Below are positions 1 to 9,283 of a stretch of DNA of 32,271 bases, in pieces; positions within the stretch are counted from its first letter, which is position 1, and each line of letters opens with the position of its first letter. The notes below the pieces were generated by a model. The model had not been told where the DNA came from, searched no databases, and saw only the letters and a list, made by a program, of their open reading frames with translations. Origin of the DNA: Candidatus Gottesmanbacteria bacterium (GTDB lineage: Bacteria > Patescibacteriota > Microgenomatia > UBA10105); the NCBI GenBank assembly GCA_023245415.1, contig JAHFKJ010000016.1, positions 1 through 32,271 on the forward strand. The letters run 5' to 3'. The position numbers and the translations under genes are program-made.

Positions 1-1
1 T

Positions 2-430
2 CAGGATACAATTGTGCCGTATGAGTTGCGGGTGGTGGGAAGTTTGCTACTGGTGCTAGGATTTCCGGTGCGGATGGGGGCGGCATATGTGGAGTGGACT
101 AAACCGAGCGGAGGCAATGAAGTGATCTATTTAATTTGGAATTGTGTGGGTTGGCAGACACTGATCTTGTTTGTGATTACCTTGATTACCGGACTGTCGG
201 GTAAACACACTTGGATGTCTAAGCTGGAAGCGCTTTTAATCGGGATTATGGGGACGTATCTGATTAATATCCTGAGACTGATCGCGGTGATCGTAGTTTA
301 TTTTTGGGTGGGCAGGACAATCGGGCAGGTATTTCATGATTATTTTTCCAATTTATTTAGTTCGAGTTGGCTGATTGGGTTTTGGTGGTTTAGCTACCGG
401 TTTGTGCTGGACCCGACCTCGTCAGACTAA
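2..430 (+). CDS. Exosortase/archaeosortase-like membrane protein, 5' truncated by window edge
   Basis: Frame is open back to the window start (QDTIVPYELRVVGS...). Cys motif WNCVGWQT, Arg motif NILRL and downstream His QVFHDYF match the C-R-H layout of exosortases. Closely similar to the ORF at 1416-2012. Confidence 0.75.
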   Translation, partial: QDTIVPYELRVVGSLLLVLGFPVRMGAAYVEWTKPSGGNEVIYLIWNCVGWQTLILFVITLITGLSGKHTWMSKLEALLIGIMGTYLINILRLIAVIVVYFWVGRTIGQVFHDYFSNLFSSSWLIGFWWFSYRFVLDPTSSD

Positions 431-450
431 ACCGACTACGTCGGGCAAGT
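411..450. repeat. REP-like palindromic element (minus-strand head ACTTGCCCGACGTAGTCGGTTTAGTC...GGTCGGGT)
   Basis: CCCGAC/GTCGGG stem; ACTTGC head and GGTTTA motif shared with elements near lepA and tRNA-Thr. Supplies the last codons and stop of the upstream exosortase. Confidence 0.5.
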
Positions 451-526
451 GGTAAACTTGATAAAAAAGAGAATTGAGAATAAAATCGACTGAAAGTCGT
501 AATAATTACGTCTTTTAGGAGTAAAA

Positions 527-1111
527 ATGGATAATTTAATACTTAAATTATATAGTCAGCCTGGGACAGTGTTTACGATAAGCGAGATCGCGCAACTATT
601 ACCCGGCGTGTCAGACGAAAGTTTGCGAGATAAATTGTATTATTTTTCTAAGACCGGGAAATTAAAAAGGTTGCGTCATGGTATTTACGCTAAAGAGGGC
701 TATAACCCATTTGAACTAGCTAATAGGATTTATACCCCGTCGTATATAAGCCTGGAGACAGTATTGGTCGGTGCGGGAGTAGTATTTCAATATTATGAAA
801 CGATATTTTTAATGTCGTATTTGTCTAGACACATGGAAGTAGACGGTAGACGGATTCAGTACCGACAACTCAAAAGTGAAATTTTGATAAACACTGCCGG
901 AATAGAACAGAAAGAGGGGTATTTTACAGCATCGGTGGAACGGGCATTTTTGGATGCAATATATGTCTATAAAAACTATCACTTTGATAATTTAGGAGTT
1001 TTAGACTGGGACAAAGTTGCCGATCTTAAAAAAATATACAGGAGTAAGGCTTTGGAGAAAAGAAGTACTGCGTATTATAAAATATACCAAGAAGAATATG
1101 GTAAGCATTAA
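527..1111 (+). CDS. AbiEi-family antitoxin (type IV TA) with N-terminal winged-helix domain
   Basis: Winged-helix N-terminus (FTISEIAQLLPGVSDESLRDKLYYFSKTGKLKRLRHGIY) and AbiEi-like body; AGGAG upstream of ATG. Confidence 0.75.
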   Translation: MDNLILKLYSQPGTVFTISEIAQLLPGVSDESLRDKLYYFSKTGKLKRLRHGIYAKEGYNPFELANRIYTPSYISLETVLVGAGVVFQYYETIFLMSYLSRHMEVDGRRIQYRQLKSEILINTAGIEQKEGYFTASVERAFLDAIYVYKNYHFDNLGVLDWDKVADLKKIYRSKALEKRSTAYYKIYQEEYGKH

Positions 1112-1251
1112 TTTACACAAAAATCAGAATTGCTGGCTGGGTTGGGGGAATTGGTAGATGAGAACAAAAAAATTGGATACGAGAAAAACTTCAAGAAGAG
1201 TTGGCGTTTCTTTTGAAACTTTATGGGTCAAATATTCCTAAACGATTATAA
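1098..1251 (+). pseudogene. Remnant of AbiEii-type toxin (internal deletion plus frameshift)
   Basis: ATG overlaps the antitoxin 3' end: MVSINLHKN..., then in other frames LLAGLGELVDENKK / WIREKLQEELAFLLKLYGSN. These resemble the start and C-terminus of AbiEii nucleotidyltransferase toxins; the catalytic middle is missing. Confidence 0.6.
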
Positions 1252-1415
1252 ATTGTGGTTGTTTTTGTATACAGGTAGGAATTAATAAGTGTAGGAAAGT
1301 CGCACATATACCCTTCACATTTGTAAATGTTCCGAGTATAACTCCTTCTAGACTGAGTTAGCAACATTTTTCTAACGAAAAAGTTGCAAACTGCAGTAAG
1401 AAGGGTATACAAATT

Positions 1416-2012
1416 ATGATTCTAATAAAAAAGCCTAGAATAGGTATACCGCAAAAAAATCTTCCGAAAAAAATGGCAGTGCGTCTGATTATCGTCACTG
1501 TTTTTATACTCCTCCTTTTACCATTCTGGACCATTTTTCAAGATATATTGACGCGGGGTGTCATGAGCATCGGCTGGTATAGAAACATACAAGAGGCAAT
1601 AGTTCCATATGAGTTACGAGTGGTTGGATCAGTGTTTATGTTCCTGCATGTCTCGATCCGTGTCGGCCAAGCTTACATTGAATGGACGAAACCGGACGGG
1701 AGCAATGAAGTAATTTATCTGATATGGAACTGTGTGGGCTGGCAGACTTTCATTCTTTTTACTCTGACATTGATCACAGGTCTTTCCGGAAAACATACTG
1801 TGTTGAGTAAAATTGAAGCGATAAGTATCGGCATTTTGGGGACATATCTTATCAACATATTCCGGCTGGTACTTGTGATTGGAGTGTTTATGCTCATCGG
1901 CAGACCTCTTGGCCAGGTGTTTCATGATTATTTTTCCAATATATTGACGATCTCCTGGCTGTTTTTTTACTGGTGGTTTGTTTTCAGGTTTGTTCTTGAA
2001 GAAAGTAAGTAA
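1416..2012 (+). CDS. Exosortase/archaeosortase-like membrane protein, second paralogue
   Basis: 198 aa multi-TM protein with WNCVGWQT, NIFRL and GQVFHDYFSN; paralogue of 2-430. Confidence 0.75.
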   Translation: MILIKKPRIGIPQKNLPKKMAVRLIIVTVFILLLLPFWTIFQDILTRGVMSIGWYRNIQEAIVPYELRVVGSVFMFLHVSIRVGQAYIEWTKPDGSNEVIYLIWNCVGWQTFILFTLTLITGLSGKHTVLSKIEAISIGILGTYLINIFRLVLVIGVFMLIGRPLGQVFHDYFSNILTISWLFFYWWFVFRFVLEESK

Positions 2013-2037
2013 TAAAGAAAGGAAGATAGGAAGAGCT

Positions 2038-2433
2038 TCATTTTTTCTTCGTGGAAGGGGTTAGATATAGGGAATCTTTGCCTAAGATGATTTTATAGAC
2101 GTTTTCGATGAAATCACCTCCGGCATAGCCGATAAAAAAGGAAATTGCGGGATTGATCTCATCCACAAAGGTAAGTTTAATGCCCGAATTTGCGACTGCC
2201 CAGGAAACTGAAGCGCCAATAAAACTCGAAAGAAATACGATTAACGCAAAATATTTTGGCTCAAACCTGGTATTTTTGTAGGCAAACTGGTACTTGATGA
2301 AGCCAACGATGCCCCGGATAAGTCCTCCTAATGCGCCTGAAATAACAAGATTTACCATATATTTAGAGAGTAACATACACATTATCCTAAGATCAAGGCT
2401 GGAAAATAATGCGTCCTTACCACATGCAGACAT
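2038..2433 (-). CDS. Small hypothetical membrane protein (true start possibly internal, MLLSKYMVNLV)
   Basis: 131 aa ORF with hydrophobic segments, no competing ORF. Confidence 0.5.
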   Translation of the reverse strand: MSACGKDALFSSLDLRIMCMLLSKYMVNLVISGALGGLIRGIVGFIKYQFAYKNTRFEPKYFALIVFLSSFIGASVSWAVANSGIKLTFVDEINPAISFFIGYAGGDFIENVYKIILGKDSLYLTPSTKKK

Positions 2434-2453
2434 AAGTTCTAAGCCGGTTTAAC

Positions 2454-2482
2454 TTGACCTATAGTATATTTATGTGTATAAT
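2454..2482 (+). promoter_or_regulatory. Promoter TTGACC-N17-TATAAT, 12 nt before ATG at 2495
   Basis: -35 at 2454-2459, -10 at 2477-2482. Confidence 0.7.
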
Positions 2483-2494
2483 AACAGCTATACT

Positions 2495-3028
2495 ATGAAC
2501 TCAAAAGAAGCTCTAATACAAGAATATCTAGCTAAAAAAAGTCCAGCCAGACGTCCCAATTATTTGCAGCATAATAGAAATAAGCGACTGACCAGGACAC
2601 TTCTTGCTTTATTTTTATCAGCGGCATTATCTTCTTGTCTGGTAATTCAACCTAGTCGACCTTGTCTATCTCGGGCTGATGCTACGAGAAATGCACAGGT
2701 TATGAATAATTTAGCAGCAGCAGCTGTAGATCCTAATAACAGGGCTACTATGGAAGCTCAAGCAACAATAGACACTTCCAATATAAGAGTTTGTTCAAAC
2801 GCCGAGGCAATAGCATCGCAAAAAGCTAATATTGAGAATACATTAGCAGCTCTGCCGACTGGATTACCTCCGACTCCGATTCCTACTGGATCGCCAACTT
2901 CAAACCCAGATCAATTAACGGCACAAGCTAAGCATATTCTTGAAAATCCTGATTTAGCAACAGATTCAGCCAAATTATCCGAACTTTTATCAGTAGCACA
3001 AACCGAGACAGCTGTTGCAGGAAAATAG
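2495..3028 (+). CDS. Putative lipoprotein, Thr/Pro/Ala-rich
   Basis: Lipobox-like LSAALSSC after basic N-terminus. Promoter position favours start at 2495 rather than 2474. Confidence 0.6.
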   Translation: MNSKEALIQEYLAKKSPARRPNYLQHNRNKRLTRTLLALFLSAALSSCLVIQPSRPCLSRADATRNAQVMNNLAAAAVDPNNRATMEAQATIDTSNIRVCSNAEAIASQKANIENTLAALPTGLPPTPIPTGSPTSNPDQLTAQAKHILENPDLATDSAKLSELLSVAQTETAVAGK

Positions 3029-3110
3029 TTGTCATTGATAATTTTTACAAATTTCCCAATTTATCATTTCTTTGCTATGATTAAGGCCGCATCTGAAAAA
3101 AATAATACTT

Positions 3111-5120
3111 ATGAAACAGGCACTGATAAAAGTTTTGGAACATCTGATCGTTAGTATGGGGATCACTGATGTAACTCCTCAGGTGGAAATTCCGGATGAT
3201 TTAAGCCACGGTGATTATTCTTCAAATGTTGCAATGATTCTTGCAAAACGCCTCAAAAAAAGTCCTCTAGTAATTGCACAGGAGATTAAAGAAAAGCTAC
3301 AAGCTACTGGCTACGGGCAACAAGCTAAAATACCTAATCTTAATACTGTACAAAGTGGTCAAAAGCAATCACCGCACGGGAATTATTTTGCTGTATTACA
3401 GGATATAGAAAAGATTGAAGTTGCTTCACCCGGGTTTATCAACTTTTGGTTAGCACTGCCGAGTCTTAACCGCTACCTCAGTGGAGTGCTAACAACAGCG
3501 TACAGCGTAAAGCGTACAGCTGACAGTGATGAGATAGAAAGTACTGAAGTAAAAAACATCCTACCGGCCACAAGCAACAAGCTACCTGCTCAGAAAATCA
3601 TGGTTGAGTTTGCACATCCAAACACGCATAAGGCATTTCATATCGGGCACTTGCGCAATATTTCAACAGGCGAATCAATTGTGCGTCTGCTGGAAGCGGT
3701 AGGGCACAAAGTGATACGAGTGAACTACCAGGGTGATGTGGGGATGCATATCGCAAAATGCTTATACGGCATTTTGCAAGCGTTTAGCGCACAGGGTAAA
3801 GCGTTAAATTTCTTAGATGAAAATGAAAGTAAAACCCCGGAAGAAAAAGTTGAACTACTGGGTAAAGCTTATGCAGCCGGAAGTAAAGCGTTTGAAGAAG
3901 ATGAGAGAGCAAAAGCGACCATAAAAGATTACAATTTTTTGATTTATGCCAGCGCGCAACGTTTTAATAAAGAGAGAGGTTTAACTCCTAGCTCAACGGA
4001 TTACCTCAAATTTATTAAATCCAGAAAAGACGTAGTTGACCAAATATTTAAGCTTTGGAAAAATACCCGGCAGTGGAGCCTGGATTATTTTGCCACTATT
4101 TATAAGCGTTTGGGTACAACTTACCAGCGTTATTATTTTGAAAGTGAATGTTTGAATGGTGTGGATATTGCTCAAGAATCAGTTAAAAAAGGAATTTTGA
4201 GCAAAAGTGAAGGTGCAATTATTTTTAATGGCAAGCCTTTTGCCCTGGATACGCGGGTATTTGTAAATAGTTTAGGCTTGCCCACTTATGAAGCGAAGGA
4301 GCTGGCACTTTCCCAAATTGAGTTTTCCGAATTCGGAAAACTTGATAGAATCATTCATGTCGTTGGACCTGAACAAGCAAGTTTCTTCCAGGTTACGTTT
4401 AAAGTCGAAGAACTTCTCGGTATTCAAAAAAATCAGCAACTACATTTGGTGTATGGCTGGGTGAAACTCAAACACGGCAAGATGTCGAGTAGAAGCGGAA
4501 ATGTGGTTTTGGGCGAATGGCTCATTGAAGAAGCAAAAAAAGCGATATATGAGATATTGGATAAATCTAAGTCAAAGTATAGTAAAGCAGAACAAAATGA
4601 TGTTGCCGAGAAAACTGCAGTTGCGGCAGTCAAATATTCATTTCTGAAAGTGTCCACCAAACAGGAGATAGCTTTTGATCTAGAAGAGTCAGTTAATTTC
4701 AACGGAGATTCCGGACCGTATATTCAATACACATATGCCCGGTGCAAGTCGGTGCTGAGAAATGCAAATACACAAAATTACGAATTACGCCAGCCAAAGG
4801 CTGTTCCGCTTTTGGTGGAAATTACGAATTACGAATTAAACGCGGAAGAAAAGCAGGTGCTTCGAAAACTATACCAGTTTCCGGAAATAGTACTTCAGGC
4901 AGCGAACAATTATTCTCCAAATACTTTGTGTGAGTATGTATATGATTTAGCTAGTTTATATAACACGTTTTACAACAAACATACTGTATTAGGTGAAAAG
5001 AAAAACGTGAAACGTGAAAACGACGTGTCGCATTTTCGTCTCGCTTTAACCTCTGCGACTGCTGAAATCTTGAAGCAAGGGTTGTACTTGTTAGGAATAG
5101 AGACTCTCGAGCGGATGTAA
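3111..5120 (+). CDS. argS: Arginyl-tRNA synthetase with repeat-derived insertions
   Basis: HIGH region FAHPNTHKAFHIGHLRN, KMSKS-like GKMSSRSGNVV, C-terminal anticodon-binding region; 669 aa. Confidence 0.95.
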   Translation: MKQALIKVLEHLIVSMGITDVTPQVEIPDDLSHGDYSSNVAMILAKRLKKSPLVIAQEIKEKLQATGYGQQAKIPNLNTVQSGQKQSPHGNYFAVLQDIEKIEVASPGFINFWLALPSLNRYLSGVLTTAYSVKRTADSDEIESTEVKNILPATSNKLPAQKIMVEFAHPNTHKAFHIGHLRNISTGESIVRLLEAVGHKVIRVNYQGDVGMHIAKCLYGILQAFSAQGKALNFLDENESKTPEEKVELLGKAYAAGSKAFEEDERAKATIKDYNFLIYASAQRFNKERGLTPSSTDYLKFIKSRKDVVDQIFKLWKNTRQWSLDYFATIYKRLGTTYQRYYFESECLNGVDIAQESVKKGILSKSEGAIIFNGKPFALDTRVFVNSLGLPTYEAKELALSQIEFSEFGKLDRIIHVVGPEQASFFQVTFKVEELLGIQKNQQLHLVYGWVKLKHGKMSSRSGNVVLGEWLIEEAKKAIYEILDKSKSKYSKAEQNDVAEKTAVAAVKYSFLKVSTKQEIAFDLEESVNFNGDSGPYIQYTYARCKSVLRNANTQNYELRQPKAVPLLVEITNYELNAEEKQVLRKLYQFPEIVLQAANNYSPNTLCEYVYDLASLYNTFYNKHTVLGEKKNVKRENDVSHFRLALTSATAEILKQGLYLLGIETLERM

Positions 5121-5163
5121 GAGGAGATTGGGGAGATAAGGGAGATTGGGGAAATCTGAAGAC

Positions 5164-5718
5164 TTAAAATCTTTTTTTGCGGTACTCGAGTCTGTTATTA
5201 AGTAGTTTTTCAGAAAATCCGCCTTCTTTCGTATGTTTGACTTTTAGTGATTCGATAAGTTTATCTATCAGATAATTTGCCTGATGGGTAAGAGTAATCA
5301 TGAGATTGACTGCGACTTCGGGGATATTGGGGAGATGAGGGAAATTGGGAGAAGCTGGCAGAGTTGGTGTGGCTTTGAGAATTTCCCATATCTGCCCGAG
5401 CTCTCTTATTTCCCTGATCGCTCTCTCTTTAGCCCAGATTGGTATTTGGTGCTGACGGGCGTATGCAAGGTAATCGTTGAGTAGTTCCTCGAGTGAACCC
5501 CGCGAGACGCCGGCTAATTTGATATAACTGGCTAAACTTTGTTGTATACTGCCTTCGGCAATGTTTGCTGTACCCGATCGGGCAGCCTGTTCCATCTGGT
5601 CTTTAGTTCGGGATTTAGGTGAAATCCACCGCCGGCAAAATTCAATAGTATAATCATAAATGGGAACAGTAATTTTATAGGCGAGTAAATATTCGTATCC
5701 GGCTCGAGACATAATCAC
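5164..5718 (-). CDS. Four-helix-bundle protein (S23/IVP-like family)
   Basis: EQAARSGTANIAEGS motif with SLEELLNDY helix; contains PNFPHLPNIPE-type repeat insertion. Confidence 0.65.
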   Translation of the reverse strand: MIMSRAGYEYLLAYKITVPIYDYTIEFCRRWISPKSRTKDQMEQAARSGTANIAEGSIQQSLASYIKLAGVSRGSLEELLNDYLAYARQHQIPIWAKERAIREIRELGQIWEILKATPTLPASPNFPHLPNIPEVAVNLMITLTHQANYLIDKLIESLKVKHTKEGGFSEKLLNNRLEYRKKRF

Positions 5719-5849
5719 AATTATATATTATTCCCGCAAGATGCTCGTGAAAAATATCAGACTGGTGATCCCCGGTCATGGGAAGATGATGACCGTTTAA
5801 ATAAATTGGAGTAGATATTTTAACCAGCGCTGTCTATAATCGGTAAATT

Positions 5850-6113
5850 ATGGTTGAAGCTGGATCGAAAAGAGATCTTTATATTGTCAAAAGTGAAGGT
5901 TTAGGTACAAATCAAATCACATGCGATCATTGTACGGCACAGGCAGTAGTGGCGAAAAGTCGTATAACTTATACACCGAATCCCAAAGGTCAGGTAAAGC
6001 ATTTAATAAGTTTCGTTAGTATAGAATATAAAATCACAAAACCATGGCGTGGCGGAATATCTTCATGCAGTCATCAATGGACTGCTCTAGATAGAAAAAC
6101 AATTGTTAAATAA
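5850..6113 (+). CDS. Small hypothetical protein (CDHC motif)
   Basis: 87 aa ORF preceded by TATAAT directly before ATG. Confidence 0.4.
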   Translation: MVEAGSKRDLYIVKSEGLGTNQITCDHCTAQAVVAKSRITYTPNPKGQVKHLISFVSIEYKITKPWRGGISSCSHQWTALDRKTIVK

Positions 6114-6185
6114 TATCAGCTAGACTTGTTGAAAGAACGTTTTATTGGCCAGATTTGAAGTTGATTTTGTCTGGAAACCAAATCT

Positions 6186-6215
6186 TTGACAAACTTTGGC
6201 AAAGTATGTTATTAT
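6186..6215 (+). promoter_or_regulatory. Promoter TTGACA-N18-TATTAT, 8 nt before ATG
   Basis: -35 at 6186-6191, -10 at 6210-6215, ATG at 6224. Confidence 0.7.
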
Positions 6216-6223
6216 AAAAAAAT

Positions 6224-6511
6224 ATGAGCACGATAAATATTTCGTTACCCCAGGAGCAGGTAAGTTTGATTGACCGCCTGACGAAAACGTATAAATTTGG
6301 CAGCCGGAGTGAATTTATGCGGTCACTGCTTCGCCTAATTCAATTTAAGCCAACTTTAATCGCTGATGCGGTAACATATCCGTTTAAGACGCCACCAGAA
6401 AGGTCGGTGAAAAAGATCATCCACGGATTTAGTAAAACAAATAAATATTCCGCTGGATTTTTAAAAGATTTAGAGACAGGACTTAGTCAGAGTGATTTTT
6501 TTAAAAAATAA
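6224..6511 (+). CDS. Ribbon-helix-helix (CopG/ParD-like) antitoxin
   Basis: MSTINISLPQEQVSLIDRLTKTYKFGSRSEFMRSLLRL is a typical RHH N-terminus. Confidence 0.7.
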   Translation: MSTINISLPQEQVSLIDRLTKTYKFGSRSEFMRSLLRLIQFKPTLIADAVTYPFKTPPERSVKKIIHGFSKTNKYSAGFLKDLETGLSQSDFFKK

Positions 6512-6684
6512 TGCAGTCAATTCTACCTTTAAAGCCCAAAATTACCGCTCTGCTTAAAAAACATTCACTGGAAAAGAAATTCGCCAAACAAATTTTACTA
6601 TTGACTGAAAATCCTGCCCATCCGAGTCTAATTGTAGAGCCTTATTTTTCTTCCGCCCGGACAAATCCGGATTTGAAATTTTAA
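6511..6684 (+). pseudogene. Truncated ParE/RelE-family toxin, 57 codons
   Basis: Overlaps antitoxin stop (TAATG). LKPKITALLKKHSLEKKFAKQILLLTENPAHPSL resembles the N-terminal half of RelE/ParE-type toxins; reading ends before the expected C-terminal half. Confidence 0.6.
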
Positions 6685-6701
6685 CCATCACTGTCCATTA
6701 T
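6673..6701 (+). promoter_or_regulatory. Promoter TTGAAA-N17-CATTAT, 9 nt before ATG
   Basis: ATG at 6711. Confidence 0.6.
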
Positions 6702-6710
6702 CGGTAAAAT

Positions 6711-7439
6711 ATGGGTAGTTTTGCAGAATCTTTTGCTAAATTATTAAAAATTGCAGAAGCTTTTAGAGGAAAAACATTACCTGATCAAATTAGAATGATG
6801 CATACTGGCATTGATTCAAGAATTTATGCAGCATTTTCCCAAATTGATCGAAAATTGTTTGTTGGTCCTTTTATTCAAACTGTTTCTCAATATGTACCAT
6901 ATGCCACAAGAGAACAAATTGATAGTCTAATCTATTGCTGTGGGATTGCTCTGCCAATTGAAGCACAACTCAATACGAGCCAACCTCTGTTAATGGCTGA
7001 AATGTATCAAAACGGTTTACCGGTTGGAGCATGTACTAAAGCGCTTGAAATTGGTGCCGGCTGCGGTTACGGTACGGCTTTATTATCGAAATTTTATGAT
7101 CATGTATACGGAGTTGAAATAGATAAAAATTTAGCCAGGCAGGCAAATGCAAATTTAAAGGCAGCGAATATTGGAAACGCTGATATAATCCATGACAATG
7201 GATTTAAATGGATGAAAAAAAATGTGATCAAACTTGGCCCGTTTGATACGATCATCGTTTCCGCAGCGTTTCCCGAAGATGTGTATTCTAAATTAGTACC
7301 GTACTTAAGTATTGGTGGAAGATTGGTTATGCCAACAATTACAAGTAAGCTTATACGATGTACCCGTAAAGATGAAAAAAATATTATGTGGGAGGAAATT
7401 CGGAGTGATGTGGACTTTGTAAATGGGAAGATGAAGTGA
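6711..7439 (+). CDS. Protein-L-isoaspartate O-methyltransferase-like SAM methyltransferase
   Basis: FSQIDRKLFV, TSQPLLMAEMYQ, LEIGAGCGYGTALLSK and YGVEID motifs. Confidence 0.75.
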   Translation: MGSFAESFAKLLKIAEAFRGKTLPDQIRMMHTGIDSRIYAAFSQIDRKLFVGPFIQTVSQYVPYATREQIDSLIYCCGIALPIEAQLNTSQPLLMAEMYQNGLPVGACTKALEIGAGCGYGTALLSKFYDHVYGVEIDKNLARQANANLKAANIGNADIIHDNGFKWMKKNVIKLGPFDTIIVSAAFPEDVYSKLVPYLSIGGRLVMPTITSKLIRCTRKDEKNIMWEEIRSDVDFVNGKMK

Positions 7440-7594
7440 ACATTTAATTATTAAGGAATTATTGTTGATGAGTAATTTCTTTGGTGTCAATTTAATCTTC
7501 GTAAATTGCTCACTTGTACGTTTCAGGAAAGGTTTCAGGTATAAATCTACTCTCAAATCTCAAACATTTTATCGCTATAGTGATATTTTTCAAT

Positions 7595-9235
7595 TCATCT
7601 TTCAACTTGCTTTTGGCAACTAGCTTTGACTTTTTCCAAAAACGGGGCGAAGACATCGCGGCGATATTTTTGAAGCAATAAGTATACCTGGTATTCGTGC
7701 AGGTTAAACTGAGTTAATATAGTTAAGTCCGATCCATTTTGACTATATTTATTATATACATACTGGTAGTGGTCTTCAAGGTAAGAAATTGGCTCGCGCA
7801 CATCTATCCTATTTGTTTTATATGTATAACCCATCCTGCAAATTGGTTCATACCAGCCCCAGTAATAATCGTTTGGTTGAGCAGGCTTAACTTGTTCGTA
7901 TTCACGAATCAAATTTAGCCATTGATCATAATTATCAAATGAATTTCCCAGTAAATATGAATAGTCTTTGTACTTCGCATTATTAACGTAGTAGCTGATG
8001 GGATAGGTTTTAGTGATAATCCAGTCCAGATTAAAGATGTTTAGTAAACATACTAAAGAAATAAAAGCGATAATTTGCAGTGAAAAAATCCTTTCCGGAC
8101 TGATGCGTTGGTATAAGCGCAACAAAAATAAAATGAAGGTGAAGGTAATTAAAATAACTGCCGAAGTTGCCAGTATGCGTTGATCTTTCAAACCAAAAAT
8201 CAGCTGTAGCCAGTACAGTTTGTGGTAGGAAAAAATTGTGATCAGCAGCAGTTCTGCTACAAATATGCCCAAGAGTAAGCGGATGCGTGTGGTTTGATGG
8301 TCAAACTTATGTATCGAGTGTATGACCCACAAGCACAATCCGTAACCCAGTAGAGAAACCAGAATTAATTCCCAAAAACCTTGTTGGGTGTAGAGAGAAA
8401 GCGTTTTGAAGGCTAATTGAACCATATTCGTAAGCAGCAGTTTTGACTGGAAAAAAGAAAACAGCGCAAATAAACCAATGGTTGTCGAAAGAATCACGCT
8501 GTATTTTTTAAGTTGCGACGCAAGAGGAGAACGTGGAGCTGATTGTGAATATTCCGAAACCGTCAGCAGAATATAATAGGTGTAACTGGTGATGAGGGTT
8601 TTCAACAAAAATACAATCAGATCAATGTCTAAAATGTACTTTATGATCCGCCATAGATGTTCAAGAATTTGACTGGTAAAGTGATAATATTCACTGTTTA
8701 TGAGGGTAAATAATATATGAAACACGATGAGGATTGGTACGGCCAGAATCAGTCCCAGGCCAGTCTCTTTACTTATTTTCCCTTTAGGCAAACCCTTAAG
8801 TTTTAAGAGACTGAGTGGTTTTAAGAGTATGAGGCCGAATAAAAATTCATAAAAAACAAAGACAGTATATTTGACTAAGCTAAACAGATAATGGTTTGCG
8901 TTTGCGGGAAATCCGGATTGGCGAAATAAACCTACCAGAAATAACGTTGCTGTTAAAAACAGACTAAATGAATTAACTGTGACGAGTAAATGGTTGCTCG
9001 TGATGCTTGAGAAGATGGCGATGAGGGAACTTATGATGAGTAAACTGGTTTGAAACTTATTGAGATTTCGCCCTTTTTCTCTGAGTAATATGACCACTGA
9101 GCCCATCAAGACAATCCAATATAAGGTCATTTGCAGATTCACCGGCGGAGTGCCAAATCCGATAACCAATGTATAAAATGCGCCGATAATCAAAGAGAGA
9201 AGAAGAGCTGTGTACGAAGTTGCCTGACTATCCAT
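7595..9235 (-). CDS. Multi-TM membrane protein, DUF4173/DUF4153-like
   Basis: Many TM helices; ...TQQGFWELILVSLLGYGL... region typical of this family by recall. Confidence 0.55.
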   Translation of the reverse strand: MDSQATSYTALLLSLIIGAFYTLVIGFGTPPVNLQMTLYWIVLMGSVVILLREKGRNLNKFQTSLLIISSLIAIFSSITSNHLLVTVNSFSLFLTATLFLVGLFRQSGFPANANHYLFSLVKYTVFVFYEFLFGLILLKPLSLLKLKGLPKGKISKETGLGLILAVPILIVFHILFTLINSEYYHFTSQILEHLWRIIKYILDIDLIVFLLKTLITSYTYYILLTVSEYSQSAPRSPLASQLKKYSVILSTTIGLFALFSFFQSKLLLTNMVQLAFKTLSLYTQQGFWELILVSLLGYGLCLWVIHSIHKFDHQTTRIRLLLGIFVAELLLITIFSYHKLYWLQLIFGLKDQRILATSAVILITFTFILFLLRLYQRISPERIFSLQIIAFISLVCLLNIFNLDWIITKTYPISYYVNNAKYKDYSYLLGNSFDNYDQWLNLIREYEQVKPAQPNDYYWGWYEPICRMGYTYKTNRIDVREPISYLEDHYQYVYNKYSQNGSDLTILTQFNLHEYQVYLLLQKYRRDVFAPFLEKVKASCQKQVER

Positions 9236-9283
9236 GTATATATTTAGGTCGAATAGACGAGGTAAATCATGCGAGAGAAATAG

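Noticed and set aside
1221-1412. 63-aa minus ORF in the intergenic region
   Set aside because: Low-complexity translation, no start signals, overlaps the toxin remnant and promoter region.
1629-1925. Minus-strand ORFs antisense to the second exosortase (also 1715-1897)
   Set aside because: Lie entirely inside a well-supported plus-strand gene; no recognisable motifs.
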